From positions 1 to 34,927 of the forward strand of contig JBFMCF010000049.1 in assembly GCA_040754625.1 (NCBI GenBank): a DNA stretch of 34,927 nt, given 5' to 3'. The translations under genes were made by a program, and so were the position numbers. Shown here piece after piece: positions 17,781 through 25,864 of the stretch. Each line of letters begins with the position of its first letter. Positions within the stretch are counted from its first letter, which is position 1. This DNA comes from a bacterium. GTDB taxonomy: Bacteria; JACRDZ01; JAQUKH01. The notes below the pieces were generated by a model, which ran no database searches, was not told the origin of the DNA, and worked only from the letters and a program-made list of their open reading frames with translations.

Positions 17781-18503
17781 TTATTTTTTGGTTTCTTTAA
17801 GAAAAAATTTGTCTTTTCCGCTGTGGGGATTATGGCAAAAACTGCATTCTTCCCTGTTATCTTTTAAATTAACAAGATGTTCCTTTTTTATTGATTCTTC
17901 TTCATGGCACATGTAACATATTTTATTTTTATTTTCACGTAAAAATTTGTTTTCTGTTGAACCATGGGGTTCATGGCAGGCCTGGCATGAACCTGAAGCT
18001 ATGGGGCCATGAATAAATTTATCTTTTTCAAAACTATCATGGCAATTAAAGCAAACCACTTTTGACTGGTCAACTGCGGGAAAATTTTCTTTTGCCTCCT
18101 TGGTATGGCATTCAGAACATTCATTGTCCAATATCGGCGCGTGCAAAAAATATTTTTTATAGTTTTGCTGTCCGTTTTTATTATCAGTTTCATAAAAGAT
18201 ATTTATTGTCCGGACATCCGCTCCATTTGTAATTTTCAGCTCATTCAACCCGGCATTAAGTTTAATCTTATCTGTAAAAATATTCCCTTTTTCAAGTTTA
18301 ACTGTGTTAACTGAAGAATTATTAACCGTTAACTTTAATTCTTTATCATTGCCATTGTATTTGCCTATTACAGGAAAATATTCCTGTTCAACCTCAATAT
18401 TTTCACTCCCTGGAGAAATAATATCCAGGTTTTTACCCCGGACATTATTGCCATATAAAAAAACACAAAATACAAATCCAATAAAAAATTTTTCAATTTT
18501 CAT
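17781..18503 (-). CDS. Secreted cytochrome: beta domain plus 5 haems
   Basis: Protein of 240 residues. After the signal peptide comes a beta-sandwich-like domain (DIISPGSENIEVEQEY ... LNAGLNELKIT, about 26-105), then five CXXCH (CSECH, CFNCH, CQACH, CYMCH, CSFCH) with the HGPIASGSCQACHEPHG unit also seen in the 570-residue protein. It is the shortest member of a three-gene set with the same domain order. GAGAGGAATT lies upstream of the ATG, though the spacing is long. It probably passes electrons to or from its larger paralogues. Confidence 0.9.
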   Translation of the reverse strand: MKIEKFFIGFVFCVFLYGNNVRGKNLDIISPGSENIEVEQEYFPVIGKYNGNDKELKLTVNNSSVNTVKLEKGNIFTDKIKLNAGLNELKITNGADVRTINIFYETDNKNGQQNYKKYFLHAPILDNECSECHTKEAKENFPAVDQSKVVCFNCHDSFEKDKFIHGPIASGSCQACHEPHGSTENKFLRENKNKICYMCHEEESIKKEHLVNLKDNREECSFCHNPHSGKDKFFLKETKK

Positions 18504-18521
18504 CTTGCCGTCAATTCCTCT

Positions 18522-19760
18522 CTATTTAGTCCTTTTTTGTAATTTTTCGATTATTCCCCTGTATTCTTCGCTTGCCTTTTTTAGTTCTGCCAGCGCCTCT
18601 TCTTTTTTCCCTTCTTCCAATAAAATCTCGCCTAAATCGTTATAAGCATTTGCAAGATTAGGGTGGACTTCCCGCTTTTTCTTCATCCCAGCGAATAAAT
18701 CCTTGCCGACTTCCGCAAATATACCGATTGTTTTTTTAAACTCGGCTTTTGCTTCCTCTTTCTGTCCCTTCTTTCTGTAAATCATACCTAATCCATAATG
18801 CGCATCGCCCGATTCGGCATCCAATTCCAATGCCTTTTTAAACTCAGCAAGGGCGTCATCAGTTAAATCCTTTTTTAAATTAAAAAATCCAAAATCAATA
18901 TGGGGCTGAATTTCATCAGGATTAATCGATATGGCTTGCGTGTATTCAATCAAAGCCTCTTCCATATTCCCCTGTTTATCATAAATACCGGCGAGCATAA
19001 TATGGGGTTTAACATAATTCGGGTCAGCCTCTGCGGCCTTTTTCAGTTTTGGGACGGCACTGTCATATTCGCCGTCCTGTAAAAACTTCTCTGCTAAATT
19101 CATTTCCATCGCGGCGTCCTTATTCGGCTTATAGGTCCTTTTCACCATAGACATCTGTTTTGATTCGTGGACTTTTGCCACTTCAAGGCCCAGCGCTTTT
19201 TTTACATTATCTTTTACATTATCTTCGCCTTTTAAAGGGCTCCACATGGGCATCAGGTAATCAACCCTGCCTTCTTTATTGATAACCACAAGTGAAGGGA
19301 AAGAGATAATTCCATATAATTTATAAACAGTTTGGTTATTATCCAAAAGAATATTAAAAGGATATTTTTTTTCATCAAGCAGTTTATTTATGTCCGCGAT
19401 TTCAGTTTCACTTATATCGCGCGGTTCCGAAGGGGTAAAAACACCTAATACCTCCAAACCGTTTTCCTGGTGGTACCAGTTATAAAGCTGGGCCAGTATA
19501 TCCAATTCCTTCACACTGTCTTTTGTAGTCAAATTCCAAAAACAAACTGCCGTGGCGTTTTTTCCCTTATAATCAGTCAGCGAAACATTTCCGCCTTTAA
19601 GGTTATTCAAACTGAAATCCAAAGCCTCATCTCCAACCTTTATATTCTGAATGGCATAAGCGGAGTTAATAGCGTGAACAGGAGACACAAGAGAGAAAGA
19701 AACAAATATACAAATTACCAGTATGCAGAGGCAATAAAATGCTTTTTTATTTTTTTCCAT
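18522..19760 (-). CDS. Thioredoxin-fold/TPR protein lacking the CXXC site
   Basis: Protein of 412 residues from the ATG at 19760 (AGGAGATACA just before it); the longer frame only translates an upstream repeat. The signal segment is about 7-30. Next is a TlpA/AhpC-type domain (about 40-180; KVGDEALDFSLNNLKGGNVSL, LEVLGVFTPSEP, YGIISFPSLVVINKEGRV with the cis-Pro loop). Where family members have WCPPC after the FW strand, this protein reads FWNLTTKDSV, so no redox cysteines. TPR helices fill about 205-412 (NPDEIQPHIDFGFFNLKK, GDAHYGLGMIYRKKGQKEEA). Inference: a scaffold for cytochrome assembly or haem handling rather than a disulfide reductase. It is flanked by cytochrome genes. Confidence 0.88.
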   Translation of the reverse strand: MEKNKKAFYCLCILVICIFVSFSLVSPVHAINSAYAIQNIKVGDEALDFSLNNLKGGNVSLTDYKGKNATAVCFWNLTTKDSVKELDILAQLYNWYHQENGLEVLGVFTPSEPRDISETEIADINKLLDEKKYPFNILLDNNQTVYKLYGIISFPSLVVINKEGRVDYLMPMWSPLKGEDNVKDNVKKALGLEVAKVHESKQMSMVKRTYKPNKDAAMEMNLAEKFLQDGEYDSAVPKLKKAAEADPNYVKPHIMLAGIYDKQGNMEEALIEYTQAISINPDEIQPHIDFGFFNLKKDLTDDALAEFKKALELDAESGDAHYGLGMIYRKKGQKEEAKAEFKKTIGIFAEVGKDLFAGMKKKREVHPNLANAYNDLGEILLEEGKKEEALAELKKASEEYRGIIEKLQKRTK

Positions 19761-19772
19761 TGTATCTCCTGA

Positions 19773-19817
19773 TATTAAACCGTTCAAACGGTTTGAACCG
19801 TTTAAACTGTTCAAACT
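19773..19817. repeat. Array of the 9-bp unit GTTYAAACN (copy 1)
   Basis: Five contiguous units: TATTAAACC, GTTCAAACG, GTTTGAACC, GTTTAAACT, GTTCAAACT. They fill the junction between the 570-residue cytochrome and the thioredoxin-TPR gene and stop a few bases short of the Shine-Dalgarno site. The unit core is a near palindrome. Confidence 0.85.
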
Positions 19818-19828
19818 GTTATTTAAAT

Positions 19829-21541
19829 CTAATACCACTCTTCTTCCGGCACAGGATTTTCACGATCATAGTCTCTCGGCTTATGACAGCCAACCACACA
19901 CCTTCCGCCTGTTGGTGTTTTTGTAAATTCCACTTTATAATTCCAATATGGGCTGAAAGGCACTTCCAGGCGAATATGTTTTTCCTGGGTAGAAGCATGG
20001 ACCTCGTGGCATGCGCGGCAGGTCCGCCCTTTTTTCTTGTTAACATGAACATAATGCATGTTCTTTTTCCCGTTCCGGAAATCAGTCAGCGTCGCGGTAA
20101 ACGGATCCAAAACGACTGTTTTCTTATGGCACCCAAAACATAAATCATATTTACTTTCTTCAAACGCGTCATAAAACGGTTTTGGAAAATCTTTCTGCAA
20201 TATCTTTGTGAAAGCTGAACCATGCGGATTATGACACGCCACACAATCTCCCTGTTTGACCGGGCCGTGCTTGGAAGGTTTATTAAACTCGCTTTCTTTA
20301 TCCTGGTGACACATAAAGCATAATTTTTCGCCTTCCCTCAAAAGCTGGTATTTGGTATCCGCGGCATGGGCATCATGGCACTTGCTGCACTGCCCTTCAG
20401 CCACAGGAGGATGTTTTTCCGCCACCTCTGCAAATCGCGCTTTTTTCTCTTTGTGGCACATATAACATAAACCTGCACCCTCATCTTTTAGCTGATATTT
20501 GAAATCAGATGTATGCGGATCATGGCAATCGCCGCATTTTCTTTCAGCCACGGGTTTATGCACAAATTCTTTTTGCATGTCTTTAGCCTTGGCTTCATGG
20601 CATACAAAACAAATCTCCGCAGGCGGCTTTTCCAATTGGAATTTATACGGGGCGGCATGCGGGTTATGACATACGTTACAGTCACCGGCGGCTACAGGGC
20701 CATGAACAAATTTCATATTGGCTTTATTTCTTTTATGGCACATATAACATAATTCCGCTCCCAAACCTCTTAATTGAAATTCCTGTGCCCCTCCGTGAGG
20801 GTCATGGCATGCATTACAGTCTCCGCCGCCAACCGGCCCATGGACAAACTGCTGTGCAAAATCCATTTCTTTGTCGGTATGGCATCTATAGCATAAGGCG
20901 CTTCCTGTTACTACAAGAGAAAATTTACTGAATGTTCCGTGCGGGCTGTGACAACCTATACAGGCGCCGTCACCTACCGGGCCATGGCTGTAAACATAAG
21001 CGTTAACACTTTTATCTGTATGACAGCCTTCTTCCGGATTCACGCAGGAGATCGCACCTCTTAACAATCTTCCCGGATAAACACCTTTGCTTTCCGATAA
21101 ATCATGGCAGTCATTGCACAATTCAGCGCGGCCTTTAATCGGTTTATGTCCATAGAACTTTTTAAAATCCCTCTGGACAAAATCCGGGATTACCGTTGTA
21201 TCTTTTTTATAAAAAATTTTTACGGCGGACGCCCCTATATCCTTGTCTTTTGCGACAACTTTTATTTCATTCATTCCGTCTTTCAGGGTTACTGCGCCGA
21301 GAAACGTTCCTTTTATAACATCAGCTAACTTTACCGGTGAATCATTAACTAATATGTTAACCTGGGTTACCGACGCGTCATGGACTAAACCGACAATGCG
21401 CACCTCTTCATATTCATAAATTACATTAGTGTTGGGAATAAGAATTTCGATATTGGAGGAAACAACTGCGTAGCTTTTTAGAGTCAAACTTAGAACAAAT
21501 AAAAAAACACCTGTTACCAGTGCAAAAAAATTTTTCCTCAT
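19829..21541 (-). CDS. Secreted cytochrome with tandem two-haem units (14 CXXCH + 2 expanded)
   Basis: Protein of 570 residues. Signal peptide to about residue 25; beta-sandwich-like domain about 30-112 (ILIPNTNVIYEYEEVRIVG ... LKDGMNEIKVVAKD); then 14 CXXCH plus CX6CH (CVNPEEGCH, 166-174) and CX3CH (CVVGCH, 548-553). From about 186 to 473 six units of about 46 residues repeat the pattern HGPV-x-GDC-xx-CH-xPH ... LCYMCHK, each holding two haem sites. Such regular doubled-CXXCH arrays suggest an elongated haem wire. It is the first gene of its block, with a perfect promoter 70 nt upstream and AGGAGC before the ATG. Secreted; acceptor unknown. Confidence 0.93.
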   Translation of the reverse strand: MRKNFFALVTGVFLFVLSLTLKSYAVVSSNIEILIPNTNVIYEYEEVRIVGLVHDASVTQVNILVNDSPVKLADVIKGTFLGAVTLKDGMNEIKVVAKDKDIGASAVKIFYKKDTTVIPDFVQRDFKKFYGHKPIKGRAELCNDCHDLSESKGVYPGRLLRGAISCVNPEEGCHTDKSVNAYVYSHGPVGDGACIGCHSPHGTFSKFSLVVTGSALCYRCHTDKEMDFAQQFVHGPVGGGDCNACHDPHGGAQEFQLRGLGAELCYMCHKRNKANMKFVHGPVAAGDCNVCHNPHAAPYKFQLEKPPAEICFVCHEAKAKDMQKEFVHKPVAERKCGDCHDPHTSDFKYQLKDEGAGLCYMCHKEKKARFAEVAEKHPPVAEGQCSKCHDAHAADTKYQLLREGEKLCFMCHQDKESEFNKPSKHGPVKQGDCVACHNPHGSAFTKILQKDFPKPFYDAFEESKYDLCFGCHKKTVVLDPFTATLTDFRNGKKNMHYVHVNKKKGRTCRACHEVHASTQEKHIRLEVPFSPYWNYKVEFTKTPTGGRCVVGCHKPRDYDRENPVPEEEWY

Positions 21542-21616
21542 TTTGCTGCTCCTTTTTTTGAATCATTATAACTTATTTTATAAATAAAATTTTAATAATT
21601 TATCGAAGGAAGACTA

Positions 21617-21646
21617 ATTATATAAAAAAACATATCAAACTGTCAA
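21617..21646 (-). promoter_or_regulatory. Perfect sigma-70 promoter, leftward
   Basis: On the minus strand TTGACA (21641-21646), an 18-nt spacer and TATAAT (21617-21622). It drives the 570-residue cytochrome and the genes behind it, with a 5' leader of about 70 nt. Confidence 0.85.
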
Positions 21647-21682
21647 GAAAAAAATCCTTTCACAAAAAAAATAATTTTACTC

Positions 21683-21712
21683 TTGACAAAATAAAAAACC
21701 CAGTGTTATAAT
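21683..21712 (+). promoter_or_regulatory. Perfect sigma-70 promoter, rightward
   Basis: TTGACA (21683-21688), an 18-nt spacer and TATAAT (21707-21712). It drives the two plus-strand lipoprotein genes. It is back to back with the leftward promoter; the two -35 boxes are only 36 nt apart, so one regulator bound between them could affect both. The remaining 230-base gap holds only untranslated leaders. Confidence 0.85.
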
Positions 21713-21771
21713 TTCTATTCCGACTTATAAAAAACAAAAGAAAGTTAGCCAATTAAGGGAGGGAAGGCTTA

Positions 21772-22161
21772 ATGAAGAAAAGAAAGTTACTGCTGACGTT
21801 TCTTGTTGCAATCTTTTTTGCCGGCTGTTCGCTTAGTAACCCGTTAAGCGAACTCAGTTGGGGAACAGCTACTGTAGTTGGAAGGGTAACAAGAAGCACT
21901 ACATCGCTTGGCGGCACTGTTTTCGAAGGTGTTCCCGGAGCTTATATAAAAACAGATTCGGGAACTGAACAGACCCGTACCAATGAAGAGGGTTATTACA
22001 GCCTGACATTAAGATTCAGAACAGGCAGTGCTGCAAAAGAAAAGAAAATTAAAATACTTGCATTTGATTACATTAATGCAGGTAAAACTGGAAGTGTTGG
22101 TGATATCACTATCAGGGACGGCATTATTACTGAAGCGCCTCCAATTTCTTGGGCAAAATAA
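21772..22161 (+). CDS. Small lipoprotein with carboxypeptidase-regulatory-like beta domain
   Basis: Protein of 129 residues with a lipoprotein signal (MKKRKLLLTFLVAIFFAGC). The rest looks like a CarboxypepD_reg-type beta fold: VVGRVTRSTTSLGG, then VPGAYIKTDSGTEQTRTNEEGYYSLTL, with the T(N/D)xxGxY turn typical of that family. Such domains are binding or stalk modules and lack enzyme residues. GGGAGG precedes the ATG. It is probably co-transcribed with the next lipoprotein, 35 nt downstream. Its link to the cytochromes is only the shared intergenic region with their divergent promoter. Confidence 0.82.
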   Translation: MKKRKLLLTFLVAIFFAGCSLSNPLSELSWGTATVVGRVTRSTTSLGGTVFEGVPGAYIKTDSGTEQTRTNEEGYYSLTLRFRTGSAAKEKKIKILAFDYINAGKTGSVGDITIRDGIITEAPPISWAK

Positions 22162-22196
22162 TTTAATAAATATTAAAAACGTAGGGGGATTTAAGA

Positions 22197-22679
22197 ATGA
22201 AAAATTTTCTAGGTTTTTGTAGAAAAGGGAAATCATCCGTTATTACCTTTTGTTTAATAGGAATAGTTATTTTTTCCGGGTGCGGGAAAGACGATAAAGA
22301 TGTTGTTCAGAATCCTCTGAGTTATCCTTTTGACAGTACCGGACAAATAGTCGATACTTATTTAGCAAATTCCCCTACTAATCTTCAGCTCACAGACGAC
22401 GCTACAGGGATAAAATTAACATGGCTGACACCTGCAAATATAACGGACCTGACTTTATCAGGTTATAATATTTATAGTTCAAAAGACGGAGGTTATAATT
22501 ACAGTTTAACAGCTTCCGTAGGTTTAGTTAATACTTATACTGATACAACCGCTACAGTAGTGGGGACCACTTATTTCTTCCAGATGACCAGCGTGTTTAT
22601 TAAATATGAAACTGTCGGGAATTTTTATACCAGCGGAATAGAAAGCAGGCCGACTGAAGCAAAATCAAGGAAAAAATAG
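22197..22679 (+). CDS. Lipoprotein with a fibronectin type III-like domain
   Basis: Protein of 160 residues. Its lipobox IFSGC lies after an unusually long N-region (MKNFLGFCRKGKSS). The body reads as one Fn3-like domain: SPTNLQLTDDATGIKLTWLTP, then LSGYNIYSSKDGG, then GTTYFFQMTSV, matching the Trp and Tyr positions of that fold. It ends in a basic tail. AGGGGG lies about 8 nt before the ATG. Likely an envelope-surface binding protein. It is last in the two-gene plus-strand unit, which ends at the terminator at 22695-22726. Confidence 0.82.
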   Translation: MKNFLGFCRKGKSSVITFCLIGIVIFSGCGKDDKDVVQNPLSYPFDSTGQIVDTYLANSPTNLQLTDDATGIKLTWLTPANITDLTLSGYNIYSSKDGGYNYSLTASVGLVNTYTDTTATVVGTTYFFQMTSVFIKYETVGNFYTSGIESRPTEAKSRKK

Positions 22680-22694
22680 AATAAATGCAATAAT

Positions 22695-22726
22695 AAAAAA
22701 AGGGAGATAAATTCTCCCTTTTTTTA
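22695..22726. terminator. Bidirectional Rho-independent terminator
   Basis: Stem AAGGGAGA (22700-22707) with TCTCCCTT (22713-22720), 5-nt loop, A-tract on the left and T-tract on the right. It serves both the plus-strand lipoproteins and the leftward haem operon, which converge here. Confidence 0.9.
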
Positions 22727-22769
22727 TTTATTTGAGCAGTCGGGGTCTTTTTCCGGCCCCTCATTTATT

Positions 22770-23315
22770 TTAACGTGGTGTTTCACTAATATTCATTGTT
22801 TGTTTTAAGTGTTCAATATTCTGCCTGGCAATTTCTTTAAATTGAGGGTCCTGTTCCAGGCTATAGTTTTTCTCCCATTCAGCTAAAGTTTCTTTGTATT
22901 TTCCCTGTTCATAGTAAACCACACCCAGATTATAATGGGCCTTGGCGTGCTTTGGATTTATCGCTATACCTTTTTTAAACTCCCTCTCAGCTAAATCATA
23001 CAATCCCATCTGCTTGTAGGCCGTTCCCATGTCCGTCCGGACATCAACATTTGTTGAATCAATAAGCAGCACCTTTAAATAGTTTTCAACCGCTTTGTCC
23101 CATTTACCAATATCATAATAGATATTTCCAAGTGCGGTCAAAATTTCCAGATCTTTTGGGTTATTTTGCAATATTCTTTCATATTCGCGGATTCTCTGCT
23201 CGTCCATTTCGTCATGTCCTTCTGCTTTTTTACCGGAAATCTTTTCTTTATTCTGGCAATTGACCGAAAAAAGCAATAAAATCGGTAAGGCGGCTGATAA
23301 AAATTTTTTTCTCAT
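22770..23315 (-). CDS. TPR-repeat protein, probable lipoprotein
   Basis: Protein of 181 residues with a signal sequence ending LLFSVNC; the Asn just before the cysteine is not the usual Gly/Ala/Ser, so lipidation is uncertain. Three or four TPR units follow, for example DLEILTALGNIYYDIGKWDKAVENYLKVL, then VRTDMGTAYKQMGLYDLAEREFKKG, then AKAHYNLGVVYYEQGKYKETLAEWEK. GAGGAG precedes the ATG. It is the last gene of the haem operon, 26 nt after hemL. A scaffold role for cytochrome or haem assembly is inference from position only. Confidence 0.85.
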   Translation of the reverse strand: MRKKFLSAALPILLLFSVNCQNKEKISGKKAEGHDEMDEQRIREYERILQNNPKDLEILTALGNIYYDIGKWDKAVENYLKVLLIDSTNVDVRTDMGTAYKQMGLYDLAEREFKKGIAINPKHAKAHYNLGVVYYEQGKYKETLAEWEKNYSLEQDPQFKEIARQNIEHLKQTMNISETPR

Positions 23316-23341
23316 TTAATTTCTCCTCTTTGTATATCCAG

Positions 23342-24634
23342 TTAATTTTTCTGTTTTATTATCCTAAACGTTTCTTCCGCGGCCTGAATAGTCATATCAA
23401 CGTCTTTTATACTATGGGCATTTGATAAAAATAAGGCCTCGAACTGGGACGGGGCCAGATAAATATTCCGTTTTATCATCTCTTGAAAAAACAAAGCGAA
23501 TTTACCGGTGTCTGATTTTTTTGCCTCTTCATAATTTGTAACTTTTGTATTTGTAAAAAAAGCGCAAAGCATGGAACCGACCCTGGCTGTATAAATATCA
23601 ACTCCTGCGCTTCTGGCCGCTTTTTCTATCCCTTTAGAAAGCCTTTTACCGAGTCTCTCGAGTTTTTTGTAAATATTTTTATTTGACAATATTTTTAAAG
23701 TCTCTATCCCGGCTACCATGGCCAGCGGATTTCCCGATAAAGTTCCTGCCTGGTATATCGGGCCGCTCGGCGAGACTTTTTCCATTATTTCTCTCCTTCC
23801 TCCGTAAGCTCCTACAGGCAGCCCCCCTCCGATAACCTTTCCAAGGGTCGTTAAATCCGGTTTAATCCCGTATAATTCCTGCGCCCCGCCATAACTTACC
23901 CTGAATCCTGTCATAACTTCATCGAATACCAGAACTATTCCATACTCCTTTGTGAGTTTCCTGATACCCTCTAAAAATCCCTTTTCCGGGGGAATAACAC
24001 CCATATTCCCTGCCACCGGTTCTAAAATTAAACAGGCAATTTCATGGCCGTCTCTTCTGATTACATCTTCAACCTCGTCTAACTTATTATAATTAAGGTT
24101 AATAGTATACCTGGCTGTATCGTAAGGAACACCGGGGCTGTCAGGGACACCCAAAGTAGTGGCCCCCGAACCCGCTTTAACCAATAAACTATCCGCGTGG
24201 CCGTGATAACATCCTGCAAATTTTATAATTTTATCACGTCCGGTGTATCCTCTCGCAACCCTGATTGCGCTCATAGTGGCTTCTGTCCCTGAATTTACCA
24301 TACGCACCATTTCACATGATGGGAACGCGTTTGTAACTAATTTCGCAAGTTCAATTTCATACTCAGTCGGCGCGCCGAAACTTGTCCCTTTTTTCATTGC
24401 TTCCTTCAACGGCTTGATTACCTTAGCGGGAATATGCCCTAAAATCAGCGGCCCCCATGAGAGCACATAATCAATATATTCTTTCCCATCGACATCGTAA
24501 ATTTTTGAACCCCTGCCGTGATCTATAAAAAGAGGTCCACCGCCTACCGATTTAAACGCCCGGACAGGGCTGTTCACACCTCCTGGAATATATTTCTTTG
24601 CTTCTTCAAATAGTTTTTGTGATTTTTCACCCAT
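23342..24634 (-). CDS. hemL: Glutamate-1-semialdehyde 2,1-aminomutase
   Basis: PLP enzyme converting glutamate-1-semialdehyde to 5-aminolevulinate, the second step of the C5 route started by HemA, in the cytoplasm. It has 430 residues from the ATG at 24634. An ATG four codons earlier is in frame, but GGGAG then serves as the ribosome site for the inner ATG. Family marks: [18 protein letters not shown] at the start, [36 protein letters not shown] (PLP aspartate) and [15 protein letters not shown] (Schiff-base lysine). Length is normal for the family. It follows the ahbD-like gene across a 9-bp repeat array. Confidence 0.97.
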   Translation of the reverse strand: MGEKSQKLFEEAKKYIPGGVNSPVRAFKSVGGGPLFIDHGRGSKIYDVDGKEYIDYVLSWGPLILGHIPAKVIKPLKEAMKKGTSFGAPTEYEIELAKLVTNAFPSCEMVRMVNSGTEATMSAIRVARGYTGRDKIIKFAGCYHGHADSLLVKAGSGATTLGVPDSPGVPYDTARYTINLNYNKLDEVEDVIRRDGHEIACLILEPVAGNMGVIPPEKGFLEGIRKLTKEYGIVLVFDEVMTGFRVSYGGAQELYGIKPDLTTLGKVIGGGLPVGAYGGRREIMEKVSPSGPIYQAGTLSGNPLAMVAGIETLKILSNKNIYKKLERLGKRLSKGIEKAARSAGVDIYTARVGSMLCAFFTNTKVTNYEEAKKSDTGKFALFFQEMIKRNIYLAPSQFEALFLSNAHSIKDVDMTIQAAEETFRIIKQKN

Positions 24635-24654
24635 TTTATCTCCCATATTAAGCT

Positions 24655-24699
24655 GTTCAAACCGTTCAATCAGTTTAAACGGTTTAAACAGTTTGAATT
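24655..24699. repeat. Array of the 9-bp unit GTTYAAACN (copy 2)
   Basis: Five units in phase: GTTCAAACC, GTTCAATCA, GTTTAAACG, GTTTAAACA, GTTTGAATT. It lies between the radical SAM gene and hemL and runs into the stop codon of the former. Confidence 0.85.
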
Positions 24700-25762
24700 A
24701 TTTTTTAACTTTTGGTTTATAAATACAATACGGCTCCTCGCTCATATAATCATTATCCCTGGCATAGGCCCTTGCGCGGCACCCTCCGCAGAAAACTTTA
24801 TATTCACAAATTCCACATTTCCCTTTGAGTTTACTCAGGTCACGCAGATCAGTAAACAATTTACTATTTTGCCATATCCTGGAAAATTTTTCCTTTCTTA
24901 TGTTACCGGCAGTCACAGGCAGATAACCACAGGGCTGGACATCACCCTGCGATGATATAAAACAAAAACCTACACCGCCCAAACACCCTCTTGTCATCGC
25001 TTCAAAACCATGGGTCTGAACTGTGACCTGTTTTCCTTCTTCCTTAGCGCGCTGGCGCATAATCCTGAAATAATGAGGGGCACAGGTAGCTTTCAAATTT
25101 ATATTTACATTTTTACTCTCTTTATAAAACCAGTCCAGTATATCTTCATATTCCTGCGGCGAAATTTCATCGCCTTCAATCTGTTTACCCCGGCCTGTGG
25201 GGACAAGAAGAAAAATATGCAACGCGGCGGCGCCTAACTCTTTTACAAGAGCAGCTATTTTTTGTATTTCATCTTTATTGCGCCTTGTAATTGTTGTATT
25301 TATCTGAAAAGATAAACCGGCCTTTTTTAACTCGCTTATGCCTTTTAACGCCTCCCGGAAAGCGCCCTTTAAACCGCGAAAAGAATCATGGGATGCTTCA
25401 TTTGAACCGTCTAAACTAACACTGACCCTTTGAATGCCTGAGGCTATTAATTTTTTTATCCGTTCAGGGCTAAACAGAGTACCATTTGAAGCCAGGACCA
25501 CTCTCAGTCCTTTTTCTGTTGAATATCTGCTTAATTCGCATATCTCGTCAAACCTCATAAGAGGCTCCCCGCCGCTTAAAATTATCACGGGTTTAGCAAA
25601 CGTTACAACATCATCAATAAGCTTTTTACCTTCGTCTAATGTAATTTCTCCATTCGCCGGAGAAGATGTCGCAGAGGCCCTGCAATGCAAGCATCCCAAA
25701 TTACAGGCCGAAGTCCATTCCCAGGCGATTAGTCTAAGTTCACTGCTTAAAAAATTTTTCAT
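24698..25762 (-). CDS. ahbD: Radical SAM haem synthase, AhbD type
   Basis: Protein of 354 residues. The CX3CX2C iron-sulfur site (C20, C24, C27 in SACNLGCLHCRAS) and GGEP (64-67) define a radical SAM enzyme. A C-terminal SPASM-like cysteine set (CGYLP; CGICEYKVFCGGCRARAY; PYC) binds a second cluster. Stretches such as FAKPVIILSGGEPLMR, GIQRVSVSLDGS, QINTTITRRN and HIFLLVPTGRGK are typical of AhbD, which oxidatively decarboxylates Fe-coproporphyrin III to haem b in the siroheme-dependent pathway. AhbC or NirJ relatives are the alternative. Its place among hemA, C, D, B and L supports haem synthesis. CAGGAG precedes the ATG. Confidence 0.88.
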   Translation of the reverse strand: MKNFLSSELRLIAWEWTSACNLGCLHCRASATSSPANGEITLDEGKKLIDDVVTFAKPVIILSGGEPLMRFDEICELSRYSTEKGLRVVLASNGTLFSPERIKKLIASGIQRVSVSLDGSNEASHDSFRGLKGAFREALKGISELKKAGLSFQINTTITRRNKDEIQKIAALVKELGAAALHIFLLVPTGRGKQIEGDEISPQEYEDILDWFYKESKNVNINLKATCAPHYFRIMRQRAKEEGKQVTVQTHGFEAMTRGCLGGVGFCFISSQGDVQPCGYLPVTAGNIRKEKFSRIWQNSKLFTDLRDLSKLKGKCGICEYKVFCGGCRARAYARDNDYMSEEPYCIYKPKVKK

Positions 25763-25783
25763 TAATTACTCCTGTAAAAATTT

Positions 25784-25864
25784 GTTCAAACAGTTCAAAC
25801 GGTTCAAACAGTTCAAACAGTTCAAACGGTTTAAACGGTTTAAACGGTTCAAACGGTTTAAACT
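25784..25864. repeat. Array of the 9-bp unit GTTYAAACN (copy 3, nine units)
   Basis: Nine perfectly phased units: four GTTCAAAC followed by A/G alternatives, then mixed GTTCAAACG and GTTTAAACG, ending GTTTAAACT. Only positions 4 and 9 vary. It fills the hemB-to-ahbD junction and overlaps the hemB stop codon. Each GTTTAAAC is a perfect palindrome. Confidence 0.95.

Noticed and set aside
18522-19838. Longer start at 19838 for the thioredoxin-TPR gene, adding an Asn/Leu/Ser-rich N-terminus
   Set aside because: The extra residues only translate the 9-bp repeat array; ATG 19760 has a ribosome site and yields a signal segment.
25784-25864. CRISPR array
   Set aside because: The units are 9 bp with no spacers and there is no cas gene nearby.
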